This document shows, in pieces, positions 1 to 7,843 of a stretch of DNA of 33,684 nucleotides. The notes beneath the pieces are model-generated. The model ran no database searches, was not told the origin of the DNA, and saw only the letters and a list, made by a program, of their open reading frames with translations. Each line of letters begins with the position of its first letter. Positions within the stretch are counted from its first letter, which is position 1. Both the position numbers and the translations under genes were made by a program. Source of the stretch: F23-B02 sp045601285 (GTDB taxonomy: Bacteria > Bacillota > Clostridia > Oscillospirales > Oscillospiraceae); the NCBI GenBank assembly GCA_045601285.1, contig JAZRZJ010000004.1, forward strand, positions 1-33,684, given 5' to 3'.

Positions 1-8
1 ATACGAAG

Positions 9-131
9 ACCCGTTTACGGGTAGCAAGTAACAATCCACTCGCAAGTGTCAGGCCGTAGTTTACGCCTTGAGGCGTGGCTAGTAAAAGAGGGCTATGCCC
101 GCATATGAAAAACCCCCGGCTACGCCGGGGG
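9..131 (+). other. Array of five small hairpins, possible mobile-element end or structured RNA
   Basis: Five perfect short hairpins follow one another in about 120 bases: ACCCG-TTTA-CGGGT (9-22), CACT-CGCA-AGTG (37-48), ACGCC-TTGA-GGCGT (63-76), GGGC-TAT-GCCC (90-100) and CCCCCGGC-TAC-GCCGGGGG (113-131). Loops are 3 or 4 bases. The last hairpin is followed by an AT-rich run and could terminate rightward transcription. Such packing suggests a structured RNA or the right end of an IS200/IS605-type element, whose ends and omega RNAs are hairpin-rich. No transposase or TnpB is visible because the window starts here, so the assignment is inference. Confidence 0.35.
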
Positions 132-197
132 ATTATTATTATTATGAAGTATGGGCGGGAAATGGCCGTTCAAAACCTATTAATCTCTATGGCGCGC

Positions 198-218
198 CGC
201 CCTTTGAGGGCGATTTTT
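198..218 (+). terminator. Small hairpin with T tract
   Basis: CGCCCT-TTG-AGGGCG is followed by ATTTTT on the + strand. It lies just beyond the stop of the leftward DUF362 gene. The T tract fits rightward transcription better, so it may end a transcript from the left edge and only partly stop the leftward gene. Confidence 0.35.
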
Positions 219-224
219 CGTATA

Positions 225-1634
225 TCAAACAGTTTTGAATTTGTTGGAGAAGGGGTTGGGTACCAGCGCGGTGGAGCCGTTGAGCTTCGAGAGGGTGAGG
301 CACCACAGAGCCTTCACGGGATTGATGGGAACGAATACCATGGGGTCAACGTCCATGAGGTGGAACATTGCCGCAGCGGAGTCGGCAAGGCTGTTGCACT
401 TGTGGCTGAGGTAAACGTTCTTCTTGCCCAGCCGCTGAATGAGGCGGTCACCGACTTCGTTTATGGCGCAGTCACCGACGATGAGCACCTTGCCCTCAAT
501 GGCATCAATTTCCTCAAGGTCGTGGCCCAGACCCATAACCATTGTCCAGCCGCCATTGCCCTGATGGTCGTTGTAGAGAATCTGCAGCAGAGTGAGGGGA
601 TTGTTCTGGCAGCCCTGCTTGCAGCAGCGGGTCTTGCCCTTGATGACCTTGACATCGGGGGGATAGCAGTCGTAAAGGTCGGTGGGGTATTTGGTGTTGT
701 ACATTGAGATATCGCCCTGAATGTCAATGTCGTCAAGGCTCATAACGCCGTCGGAGTAGCCTTTTTCCACAGCAAGCTTCAGATGGGGAACGTCGTCAAG
801 CGTCAGACCGTAGATGCGTGCGCCAACCATGTCGGTGGCAACGACGTTTGCACCGGCAACAAGAACCTTGAGGGGCAGAACGGCGGTATCCGCAAGGGCG
901 GTGACGGGATAGTGACCGTAAATGGTGCCCTCAACACCCTCAAGAATGGTGAAGTCGGGACGCACATAGCTCAGAACGTCGATGAGCTTGTAGTGCAGGT
1001 TGTAGTTGTGGTCAAAGCCTCGGGCGGTCTGGCAGGGGAATGCCCACTGGTTCTTGACACCGAGAGTTACACCTGCCATGGAGTGAGTTTTCAGCTTGGG
1101 CAGGCTTATGTATAGATTCTTGTCCTTGTTCTTTATGAGATTTTCAACCACGAATTTGGGCATATCGAAGCTGCAGCTCTGATATCCGTCTTTGTCGTCC
1201 TCAATGGAGGGACGGCCCTTGAACTCAAACTTCACCTGCTCGTCCTCGTCGAGATAAACGGGCTTTGCACCGGTACGCCTGCAGATCTTGTCATAGCCGG
1301 TGACGGCATATACCAGACGTGTGGCGTTAGACTGGGTGGAGTTTTCGAAGAGATAAACCTTCTTTGCGCCGTGCTCGTTCCAGTATTCGATGGCGGCCTC
1401 CACCAGCTCGGGACGGGTGTAGCAATAGGGCTGCCCGTCAATGCCGTTGGGCTTGATGAAAACCTCCTTACTTTCTTTGAGCAGAGCCTCGCCGCCGGCC
1501 TTGTCGAACAGCTCATAGACGGCTTCCTTGACTTCCTTTTTAAGAGCATCGTTAAGGGGCATGAACTTGGTCAGGCTTTCTTCCTGATGAGGTGCGTTGA
1601 GATGGCGAACATAAACGGTTGCTTTGCTTTCCAT
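225..1634 (-). CDS. DUF362 domain-containing protein
   Basis: This 469-residue protein has the look of the DUF362 family: an early IKPNGIDG segment, a middle LPKLKTHSMAGVTLGVKN segment, and a Cys cluster (RCCKQGCQNN) near residue 340. DUF362 proteins are widespread in anaerobes and often carry or accompany Fe-S clusters, but their reaction is not established. I see no standard 4Fe-4S ferredoxin motif here, only the unusual Cys pair plus Cys. The ATG start is preceded by a GGGGG ribosome-binding site about 8 bases upstream. The gene stands alone on its strand. An 18-bp palindrome lies 21 bases before the start and may be its operator. Function beyond the family name is unknown. Confidence 0.8.
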   Translation of the reverse strand: MESKATVYVRHLNAPHQEESLTKFMPLNDALKKEVKEAVYELFDKAGGEALLKESKEVFIKPNGIDGQPYCYTRPELVEAAIEYWNEHGAKKVYLFENSTQSNATRLVYAVTGYDKICRRTGAKPVYLDEDEQVKFEFKGRPSIEDDKDGYQSCSFDMPKFVVENLIKNKDKNLYISLPKLKTHSMAGVTLGVKNQWAFPCQTARGFDHNYNLHYKLIDVLSYVRPDFTILEGVEGTIYGHYPVTALADTAVLPLKVLVAGANVVATDMVGARIYGLTLDDVPHLKLAVEKGYSDGVMSLDDIDIQGDISMYNTKYPTDLYDCYPPDVKVIKGKTRCCKQGCQNNPLTLLQILYNDHQGNGGWTMVMGLGHDLEEIDAIEGKVLIVGDCAINEVGDRLIQRLGKKNVYLSHKCNSLADSAAAMFHLMDVDPMVFVPINPVKALWCLTLSKLNGSTALVPNPFSNKFKTV

Positions 1635-1654
1635 AAGGGTACCCCCTGTTTTTG

Positions 1655-1672
1655 TATTGTAAATTTACAATA
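1655..1672. promoter_or_regulatory. 18-bp perfect palindrome upstream of the DUF362 gene
   Basis: TATTGTAAATTTACAATA reads identically on both strands and sits 21 bases upstream of the DUF362 start. Its position suits an operator for a dimeric repressor. The half-site TTGTA/TACAA also appears with a 5-base spacer at 12806-12820. I cannot name the regulator. Confidence 0.45.
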
Positions 1673-1675
1673 TCA

Positions 1676-1708
1676 CCTGAAAACTGCACTGTCAATACAG
1701 TTTTCAGG
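1676..1708. repeat. Inverted repeat with 11-bp perfect arms
   Basis: CCTGAAAACTG and CAGTTTTCAGG are separated by 11 bases, directly upstream of the palindrome before the DUF362 gene. It lacks a clear T tract, so a terminator is less likely than a second regulatory hairpin or operator. The role is unknown. Confidence 0.4.
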
Positions 1709-1709
1709 C

Positions 1710-2020
1710 TAACTGCACTATGTTTTTGCTGCTTTCATGACCAATAGCTGCCGGATATATAATACCAACAAATAAAATTGAGCGAAGCGTGTTTGATTTG
1801 AAAAGTAGGAGCAGCGGAGTGAGTGAGAGATGACTCTTACATGAAATGAAAAAGTCATCGCAAGCTTTGTATCGCTTGCGACGACGCTGTAACAGGAACC
1901 AATGATTAATACAATGCACACTGCGTTGGTTTTGCATGGGGTGAGCATGAGAGGGGATTGGTTATCCCCTCTCAGCTGAATTTGAGCGAAGCGGATAAAC
2001 AGCAAGGCGCAGCCTTGCGG
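1710..2020. other. Gene-free, hairpin-rich intergenic DNA
   Basis: No believable gene is seen. The stretch holds CGCAAGC-8-GCTTGCG near 1859-1880, an 11-bp stem TGAGAGGGGAT/ATCCCCTCTCA at 1948-1974, and GCAAGGC-GCA-GCCTTGC at 2002-2018. The 12-mer TTGAGCGAAGCG occurs at 1778-1789 and again at 1982-1993, bracketing most of the region. This may be a decayed small mobile element or processed RNA. The reading is inference. Confidence 0.4.
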
Positions 2021-2021
2021 C

Positions 2022-2055
2022 ACAAAAAAGACTGTCCTTTCGGACAGCCTTTTTT
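2022..2055 (-). terminator. Rho-independent terminator of tRNA-Leu
   Basis: Read leftward, GGCTGTCC-GAAA-GGACAGTC is followed by TTTTTTG and starts immediately after the tRNA CCA end. This is a strong intrinsic terminator with a GNRA-like loop. Confidence 0.85.
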
Positions 2056-2137
2056 GGTGCGGGTAACAGGGGTCGAACCTGCACGCTCTCGCACAAGAAC
2101 CTAAATCTTGCATGTCTGCCAATTCCATCATACCCGC
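2055..2137 (-). tRNA. tRNA-Leu (anticodon UAG)
   Basis: The leftward strand gives acceptor GCGGGTA pairing with TACCCGC, discriminator A and an encoded CCA. The anticodon stem CAAGA/TCTTG encloses loop TTTAGGT, so the anticodon is UAG (reads CUN leucine codons). A long variable arm (TGCGAGAGCGTGCA) and the T loop GGTTCGACCCC are present, as expected for a class II tRNA. It stands alone, with its own promoter (2148-2176) and terminator. Confidence 0.93.
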
Positions 2138-2147
2138 GTGCTTTGTA

Positions 2148-2176
2148 ATCATAGCAAGATAAGTGAAAAAAGTCAA
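2148..2176 (-). promoter_or_regulatory. Sigma-A promoter of tRNA-Leu
   Basis: On the minus strand a TTGACT -35 box and a TATGAT -10 box are separated by exactly 17 bases. Initiation would fall about 5 bases before the tRNA 5' end. Confidence 0.75.
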
Positions 2177-2193
2177 TCAAATTTAAGCCGATG

Positions 2194-2222
2194 TTGACAG
2201 AAGCGAGATAAATAACTATTAT
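2194..2222 (+). promoter_or_regulatory. Sigma-A promoter of the EamA transporter gene
   Basis: TTGACA and TATTAT are separated by 17 bases. The predicted start of transcription near 2229 leaves no room for a ribosome-binding site before the ATG at 2232, which supports the ATG at 2256 as the real start. Confidence 0.7.
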
Positions 2223-2255
2223 TGTTTCGTTATGTTTTCTGAAACGGGGATAGAT

Positions 2256-3140
2256 ATGAAAAACAAGTATTCTCTGCTGGCCATTGGTGCGGGCGTATTC
2301 TGGGGTACTATGGGCTTCTTCCGCAGAAGTCTTGACGGAATGGGTCTCTCCGCCATGGGAGTTATTACAATAAGATGCACCTTCGCTGCTATTGTTTTCG
2401 CTGCGGTAATGCTTTTGGCAGACCGCAATGCCTTCAGGCTAAAGCTGAGGGACGCATGGGTGTTCCTCGGAAGTGGTGTAATTTCCCTGCTTGTTTTCGG
2501 CTGGTGCTACTTTAAGGCAATGGACTACATGAGCCTTTCCGCCGCGGCAATACTGCTTTATACAGCGCCGTTTTTTGTCATCATAATGTCTGCGCCGCTT
2601 TTTGCCGAAAAAATTACGGGCAGGAAAATTGCCGCAATGCTCATTGCCTTTGCAGGCTGCTGTCTTGTTTCGGGCATCGGAAGCGGCGGCGGTTACATTA
2701 CCCCCACGGGACTTGCCCTCGGAATAGGCTCGGGCATCTGCTATGCGCTGTACAGTATTTTCAGCCGCTGTGCGATAAACCGCGGCTACTCCACCTTTAC
2801 CATCAACTTCTATTCCTGCGCCCTTGCGGCAATAGGAGCCCTTATCATTGACGGTACGGGGAGCTATGCCATTGCCTTTTCCACGGGAACAAACCTGCTG
2901 TATGCAATCGGCACGGGTGTAATTACCTGCTTCATGCCATATCTGCTATACACAAAGAGCCTTGAGGGACTTGAAAACGGCAAGGCATCCATCATGGCCT
3001 CCATTGAGCCCGTTGTTGCAACCCTGCTCGGCTTCCTAATTTACAATGAAACGCCGACACCGCTGAGCGTTGCGGGCATTATCCTTGTCCTCTCGGCAAT
3101 TGTGCTGCTGAATATAAAGAATAAAAAAGCTGAGATTTAA
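2256..3140 (+). CDS. EamA/DMT-family transporter
   Basis: The protein of about 294 residues has around ten hydrophobic segments in two repeats, as usual for drug/metabolite (EamA, 10-TMS) transporters. It begins with an AIGAGVFWGTMGFF-like first helix and ends in a basic KNKK tail. These proteins export metabolites across the cytoplasmic membrane, and the substrate cannot be read from sequence. I chose the ATG at 2256 rather than the in-frame ATG at 2232: CGGGGA lies 5 bases before it and the mapped promoter leaves no leader for the earlier one. The gene is a single unit ending in a terminator shared with the convergent molybdenum-cofactor operon. Confidence 0.85.
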   Translation: MKNKYSLLAIGAGVFWGTMGFFRRSLDGMGLSAMGVITIRCTFAAIVFAAVMLLADRNAFRLKLRDAWVFLGSGVISLLVFGWCYFKAMDYMSLSAAAILLYTAPFFVIIMSAPLFAEKITGRKIAAMLIAFAGCCLVSGIGSGGGYITPTGLALGIGSGICYALYSIFSRCAINRGYSTFTINFYSCALAAIGALIIDGTGSYAIAFSTGTNLLYAIGTGVITCFMPYLLYTKSLEGLENGKASIMASIEPVVATLLGFLIYNETPTPLSVAGIILVLSAIVLLNIKNKKAEI

Positions 3141-3152
3141 TCTCAGCTTTTT
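3123..3152. terminator. Bidirectional terminator between convergent genes
   Basis: AAAAAAGCTGAGAT-TTA-ATCTCAGCTTTTTT is symmetrical, with A and T tracts on both sides. It overlaps the stop codon of the EamA gene and touches the stop of the leftward ThiF-like gene, so it can end both transcripts. Confidence 0.85.
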
Positions 3153-3805
3153 TATATCTCAATTATTATCTGCTCGTTTGTCATAAGGTCAATGTCGCAG
3201 ATTTTGCCCATAAGCTCCGATGAGTTGCCTGTCAGGAGCTTTACAGCCTCACCGACCTCATAGGAGGCGCAGAGAGAGGGAACAAAGGATAGCATGCTCT
3301 CCCCGTGATAATCCGGGGAGGAGGACATTTTTTTAAACATTTCAGACTCGGGCGGAATGACTCCGAACTGAATGTGCCAGGGACCAATTGCGCCGAAAAC
3401 CATTGGAATACCGAGCTTTTTGCAGGCAGCGTGAAGAGTACGCCGGGCATCAATGCTGTCAAGTGCGTCAAGCACGAGATCGCAGCCGCATATAAGCTCT
3501 GCTGCGTTCTCTTCATTGAGAAACTCTTTAACTGCAATAATCTCAAGCGCCGGATCAATAATCGCGGAGCGCTCCTTTACGGCTTCCGCCTTGCTTTTAC
3601 CGAGGCTCTTGAGAGTGCAGGTGAGCTGGCGGTTAAGATTTGATTCGTCAAAGCAGTCACCGTCAACAACGGTAATTTTCCCTACACCGAGCCTAATCAG
3701 AAGCTCTGCAATATATCCGCCGAGACCTCCGCAGCCCACTACGCATACATGGCTGCTTTTCAGCCTAAGACGCTCTTTTTCGTCAAGTGAGTTTTTGTAG
3801 TCCAT
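3152..3805 (-). CDS. MoeB/ThiF/HesA-like adenylyltransferase
   Basis: This 217-residue E1-like enzyme should adenylate the C-terminal Gly-Gly of a ubiquitin-like sulfur carrier. It has the nucleotide-binding loop GCGGLGG near residue 25, the NLNRQ segment, and the DALDSIDAR stretch. It is shorter than E. coli MoeB (about 250 residues) and I do not see the paired CxxC zinc motifs. Last gene of the oxidoreductase operon, it overlaps the MogA gene by one base (TGATG). The MoaD-like protein encoded five genes upstream (8401-8658) is its obvious partner. General ThiF/HesA roles in thiamine or cysteine pathways remain possible, but the context favours the pterin cofactor. Confidence 0.82.
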   Translation of the reverse strand: MDYKNSLDEKERLRLKSSHVCVVGCGGLGGYIAELLIRLGVGKITVVDGDCFDESNLNRQLTCTLKSLGKSKAEAVKERSAIIDPALEIIAVKEFLNEENAAELICGCDLVLDALDSIDARRTLHAACKKLGIPMVFGAIGPWHIQFGVIPPESEMFKKMSSSPDYHGESMLSFVPSLCASYEVGEAVKLLTGNSSELMGKICDIDLMTNEQIIIEI

Positions 3806-4287
3806 CAGTTATGACCTTCTCCTGCGATCATTTTAAGCGCATGGTCGAGAGTGCCGATGACTGCGCCCAGGTTTTCGCGTGCTGCTTTTTCGCTGCCGGG
3901 AAGATTGATGATAAGTCCGTCATTTCTCACGCCCGCAACAGCCCTTGAAAGCATGGCACGGGGAGTGAACTGCAGACTGTAATATAGCATGGTCTGGGGA
4001 ATTGCGGGAATTTCATAGTCGATGACAGCCTTTGTTGCCTCGGGAGTTACATCGCGCTTTGACAGTCCGGTGCCGCCGGTGGTTATAATAAGATCGGCGT
4101 CGATTTCGTATTCACACTTAATTATCTCGGAAGAAATAATGTCGCGATCATCGGGAACAATAGAGGTGTACTTAATCTCAAAGCCTGCCTCGGTGAGCAT
4201 TTCCTTAACTGCAGGGCCGCTTGTGTCAACCCTCTCGCCGACGCTGCATTTATCGCTTACCGTTATAACTGCTGCTGTGTATGCCAT
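3805..4287 (-). CDS. mogA: MogA/MoaB-family molybdopterin adenylyltransferase
   Basis: This 160-residue protein matches the MogA/MoaB fold, which adenylates molybdopterin before metal insertion. Visible marks are the ITVSDK start, the TTGGTGLSKRDVTPEAT loop that binds the pterin and nucleotide, and INLPGSEKA near the C terminus. It lies 11 bases downstream of the MoeA-fusion gene and overlaps the next gene by one base, so it is co-transcribed and probably translationally coupled. MoaB proteins serve this step in many tungsten users. Sequence alone does not separate MogA from MoaB. Confidence 0.88.
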   Translation of the reverse strand: MAYTAAVITVSDKCSVGERVDTSGPAVKEMLTEAGFEIKYTSIVPDDRDIISSEIIKCEYEIDADLIITTGGTGLSKRDVTPEATKAVIDYEIPAIPQTMLYYSLQFTPRAMLSRAVAGVRNDGLIINLPGSEKAARENLGAVIGTLDHALKMIAGEGHN

Positions 4288-4298
4288 GACAATTCTCC

Positions 4299-6209
4299 TT
4301 AAAACTTCTCTCTGACTTCACCGGGGTTTTCAAGGGTATAGCCGCCCGTTTCCTTGAGGCGTACTCTGAATGCCTCGGATTTCAATACCTCGATAAGCTT
4401 CTGAACAGCCTCGGTTTCCCATGCAAAATCGGGAATAATGAGGTCATACTGCTCGGTGCAGACGGGAATAAAATCAAGCCCGTACATCTGCGCCGCGGAA
4501 TAAATGCCGAGACCCGCATCTGCGCTGTCGGCTGCTATCTGCGCCGCAACTGAAGTGTGGGTCAGCTCCTCGCGCTCATAGCCGTAGAGCTTCGACACGT
4601 CAAAACCGTTCTTCCTGCACAGATAATCAAGCAGAACACGGGTGCCGGAACCTTTTTGACGGTTTACATAACGCAAATTACCTTTGAACAAATCTTCCAT
4701 TCCGCTGATGCCGAGGGGATTGCCCTTCTGCACCATGATGCCCTGCGTTCTGCCTACGCATTCAACAAGACGAATGCCGCCGTTGGGGAAGTAGCGGCGC
4801 AGGTAAGAGATGTTATAGCTGCCGTCGGTTTCGTCAAGAAGGTGGCAGCCGGCGGCGTGTGCCTCACCGCGACGTATCGCCATAATTCCGCCCATTGAGC
4901 CCACATGAGAGGAGCTCATGTAAAGCTCCTTGTCAGCGGCATGGAGCATATTGCCGAGCTCATCAAGCAGAGGGTCATGGCTTCCGATTACAACAACGCT
5001 GTTTTCAAGCTCGCTCAGCGGACGGAGAAGCCTGACCCTGACGGTTTCACCTGCTTCAAAGCCCTCGGTACCCTGGGGAACCTCAAGAATGCCGTCTGCC
5101 TTCATGAAGGAGGATACAACGCCTGCGCCGCGGTTGAGGGGAGAGGCAACCAGTGTCCTGCCTACCGCGCCCATTCTGACGCGGACAAACTCTTTGTATT
5201 TAAGACCTGAAACTACGGGGCGGGAGAGAACTGCATCAACAAACTGTGAGCTGTCCTTCTGTGTGCCGCACATTATTTCAAGTATCGGTTTCAGAAATTC
5301 TTCTATTACTATAATGCCCGAAACGGGATAACCGGGGACACCGAGCACAGCCTTTTCGCCTGCGCAGGCGAGAACTGCGGGCTTGCCCGGCTTTATTGCA
5401 ATGCCGTGGTACAGCACCTCGGCAAGCTCACCGATAATGCTGACGGAATAGTCATCGCGTCCGGCGGAGGAGCCTGCGTTTAACAGCACCGCATCACATT
5501 CGGAAACGGCCTGCTTTAAGGCTGCTCGGAGAAGCTCGGGCTTGTCGGGAACTATGGGATAGGTCTTTGCAATACCGCCCCATTTTTCCGTCATTGCGGA
5601 GAAAATGGAGGAGTTGAACTCAAGCACATCACCGGGCTTTGGCTCGTCGGTGGGAGGAACGACCTCGTCGCCCGTGGGTATAATGGCTATGACGGGCTTT
5701 TTCACGACCTCAATCTTAAGGCAGCCGCCTGCAATCATAGCTCCGATTGCGGCTGGCGTTATCTCAACACCTGCGGGCAGAATCATTTCGCCTGCGCATA
5801 TATCCTCGCCTATCTGACGGATATGCTGCCAGGGTGCAGCGGCGGTGAAAAGACGAACGCTGCCGTCATCGTCATATATAACGTCCTCGATCATGATAAC
5901 GGCGTCGCATTCCTCGGGAATGGGGTCGCCGGTATCGACCTGAATATAGTCGGAGGGCTTTAACACAACGGGGGTTGTTTCGCTTGCGCCGAAGGTAAGG
6001 GAAGCCTTCAGAGCAATTCCGTCCATTGCACTTGCGTGATAGTGGGGAGAGCAGATTTTCGCGTAAACCGGCGAAAAGGTGATTCTGCCGCAGGAAGCCT
6101 GAACGGAGATATCCTCGCGCTTTGGCTTCATTCCCCTTGCAGTCAATGCGGCGATATATTCGCTGCGTGCCTGCTCAAGAGGAATATTTGTCAGGTAATT
6201 GAATTTCAT
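4299..6209 (-). CDS. moeA: MoeA fused to a C-terminal PBP-like domain
   Basis: This 636-residue protein has two parts. Residues 1 to about 395 are MoeA, the molybdenum/tungsten insertase, with PTGDEVVPP, NAGSSAGRDDYS and HGIAIKPGKPAVL motifs. Residues from about 405 form a PBP_like domain related to periplasmic molybdate/tungstate-binding and ModE-associated modules, with SHVGSMGGIMAIRRGEAH, RQKGSGTRVLLDYL and DAGLGIYSAAQ. No signal peptide is present, so the second domain works in the cytosol and may sense or deliver the oxyanion or pterin. The fusion is a known architecture in anaerobes. Its start overlaps the stop of the upstream MoeA by 4 bases. The GSSAGRDD loop differs from the GGSSVG of its neighbour, hinting at a different metal or step. 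Confidence 0.87.
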   Translation of the reverse strand: MKFNYLTNIPLEQARSEYIAALTARGMKPKREDISVQASCGRITFSPVYAKICSPHYHASAMDGIALKASLTFGASETTPVVLKPSDYIQVDTGDPIPEECDAVIMIEDVIYDDDGSVRLFTAAAPWQHIRQIGEDICAGEMILPAGVEITPAAIGAMIAGGCLKIEVVKKPVIAIIPTGDEVVPPTDEPKPGDVLEFNSSIFSAMTEKWGGIAKTYPIVPDKPELLRAALKQAVSECDAVLLNAGSSAGRDDYSVSIIGELAEVLYHGIAIKPGKPAVLACAGEKAVLGVPGYPVSGIIVIEEFLKPILEIMCGTQKDSSQFVDAVLSRPVVSGLKYKEFVRVRMGAVGRTLVASPLNRGAGVVSSFMKADGILEVPQGTEGFEAGETVRVRLLRPLSELENSVVVIGSHDPLLDELGNMLHAADKELYMSSSHVGSMGGIMAIRRGEAHAAGCHLLDETDGSYNISYLRRYFPNGGIRLVECVGRTQGIMVQKGNPLGISGMEDLFKGNLRYVNRQKGSGTRVLLDYLCRKNGFDVSKLYGYEREELTHTSVAAQIAADSADAGLGIYSAAQMYGLDFIPVCTEQYDLIIPDFAWETEAVQKLIEVLKSEAFRVRLKETGGYTLENPGEVREKF

Positions 6210-7417
6210 ACGATAACCTCAATTTCCGTACCCTTTGCAAAGCCCTCGCAGTCACGGGGGACGACAAAATAACCGTCGCAGCCTGCAAGAGTGCTTATCA
6301 GTCCCGATTTGCTGTGAACGGGCTTAACATAGGTGACACCGTTTTCCTCAAAAAGCACCGCACCGCTGAACTGCTCTCTGCCGTGATTTGCGGAAACGGC
6401 CTCGGTAAGCACGGCCTTTACCGCATAATTTCTGGTTGAACAGCCGAGCATTTGCTCCACAAGAGGCTTAACAAAAATCTTTGCCACAAAATGTGCGGCA
6501 AGGGGGTGACCGGGGAGACCGAAAACGGGCTTGCCGTCAACATTGCCGACAATTGTGGGTTTGCCGGGCTTCATGGCTATACCGTGAAGAAGGAGCTTGC
6601 CGCGCTCGTCGATTACGGCGCAGGTGGAGTCCATCTGCCCTACAGAGCTGCCGCCGGAAATCAGCACCATGTCGCAATCCTCAAGGGCGGAATTCAGTGC
6701 GCTGCGGAGCCGTACATAGCCGTCACGGACTATGCCGAGGCATTTAGGTTCACCGCCGAAGCTCTGCACTGCGGCGGAAAGCATGGCGGAGTTTACATCG
6801 CGCACCTGTCCAATTGCGGGCTTTTCGCTTATATCGACAAGCTCGTCGCCCGTTGAAAGTATTCCCACGACGGGCTTCTTCACAACGCCAAGCTCACAGA
6901 ATCCCAGTGCGGCAAGAGCACCGATGTCTTCGGAACGGATTACACGTCCCTTTTTCAGAACGGTTTTTCCGGGAAAAACATCGTCACCTATATATACCAC
7001 ATTATTGCCCGGAGCTGCGGGCTTGAGTACTCCTATTTCTCCGCCGCCGTAGCTTTCGGCATATTCAATCATGACAACGGCATCGGCACCGTCGGGAATT
7101 GCGCCGCCCGTTGGCACATAGGCGCATTCTCCCGGGGCAAGACTGAATTTTGCGGGCTCGCCCATGTTTACAACGCCGCGGAGCTTCAGTATCGCGGACA
7201 TGGAGTCGGAGCAGCCGAAGGTGTCGGCGGCTCTTACGGCATAGCCGTCAACGCTGCTGCGCGTGAAGCCCGGAACATTCTCTTCTGCGAGAATGTCATT
7301 TGCGAGAATACGGTCTAAACAGGCGTGAAGAGGCAGTATCTCCACAGAGGAGATACTGCCTTTAAAGCTTTCTTTAATAATGTTGAGTGCATCGGCGGGA
7401 GTTTTAACCTGCAGCAT
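6206..7417 (-). CDS. moeA: MoeA molybdopterin molybdenumtransferase
   Basis: This 403-residue stand-alone MoeA is of normal family length. It shows RSSVDGYAVRAADT, STGDELV, SGGSSVGQMDST, HGIAMKPGKPT and GLPGHPLAAHF, the expected domain III/IV motifs. MoeA catalyses insertion of molybdate or tungstate into adenylated molybdopterin. It overlaps the upstream polyferredoxin gene by 14 bases and the downstream MoeA fusion by 4, so the genes form one operon. Two MoeA paralogues are common in organisms that use tungsten, and one of this pair may be specialised for it. That last point is inference from the AOR-type enzyme in the operon. Confidence 0.9.
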   Translation of the reverse strand: MLQVKTPADALNIIKESFKGSISSVEILPLHACLDRILANDILAEENVPGFTRSSVDGYAVRAADTFGCSDSMSAILKLRGVVNMGEPAKFSLAPGECAYVPTGGAIPDGADAVVMIEYAESYGGGEIGVLKPAAPGNNVVYIGDDVFPGKTVLKKGRVIRSEDIGALAALGFCELGVVKKPVVGILSTGDELVDISEKPAIGQVRDVNSAMLSAAVQSFGGEPKCLGIVRDGYVRLRSALNSALEDCDMVLISGGSSVGQMDSTCAVIDERGKLLLHGIAMKPGKPTIVGNVDGKPVFGLPGHPLAAHFVAKIFVKPLVEQMLGCSTRNYAVKAVLTEAVSANHGREQFSGAVLFEENGVTYVKPVHSKSGLISTLAGCDGYFVVPRDCEGFAKGTEIEVIV

Positions 7418-7841
7418 TGAGATCCTTCCTTTTTATCAGCTTGATTGCCCGAACGGGACAGCTTCTGTAGCAATGACCGCAGCCTAAACAGTTTTCGAGG
7501 CTCATAAGCGCCGCAACCGAGAAGGTGCGCGTTACTTTTATCATTGTAAGAGCATATTCGGGACAGCTTTCCACGCAGAGCATGCAGCCGTTGCAGACAT
7601 CAAGGTTGATTTCAGGAACGCTGCGTTCCTCCTCGGGAATGGGTTTAACTAATTTCCCCGTGCCGTCAATAACTGCGCCTTCTTTACAGAACAGTGCACA
7701 GTGACCGCAGGAAACACAAAGGTCTGAATCTATTGTACAGTATTTTTTCTCCTCGTCAAGTACAGTTTTTATCGCACCGCCGGTACAGTGCCTGATACAA
7801 TCCTCACAGCCAATACACTTGTCTGTAATCTGATAGGCCAT
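7404..7841 (-). CDS. Polyferredoxin with four [4Fe-4S] motifs
   Basis: This 145-residue protein contains four CxxCxxCxxxC clusters: CIGCEDCIRHC (from residue 9), CVSCGHCALFC, CNGCMLCVESC and CLGCGHCYRSC. All sixteen cysteines are present, so four [4Fe-4S] clusters are expected. It has no signal peptide, so it is cytosolic. It sits two bases after a second polyferredoxin gene and close to the AOR gene, so it most likely carries electrons to or from the tungsten/molybdenum enzyme. Small polyferredoxin subunits of this size accompany AOR-type enzymes in gut bacteria (WorS-like). Its stop overlaps the downstream MoeA by 14 bases. Confidence 0.9.
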   Translation of the reverse strand: MAYQITDKCIGCEDCIRHCTGGAIKTVLDEEKKYCTIDSDLCVSCGHCALFCKEGAVIDGTGKLVKPIPEEERSVPEINLDVCNGCMLCVESCPEYALTMIKVTRTFSVAALMSLENCLGCGHCYRSCPVRAIKLIKRKDLNAAG

Positions 7842-7843
7842 AA

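Noticed and set aside
75..707. Open frame of 210 codons near the left edge
   Set aside because: It runs opposite the DUF362 gene and through the hairpin array, and its protein has no recognisable domain.
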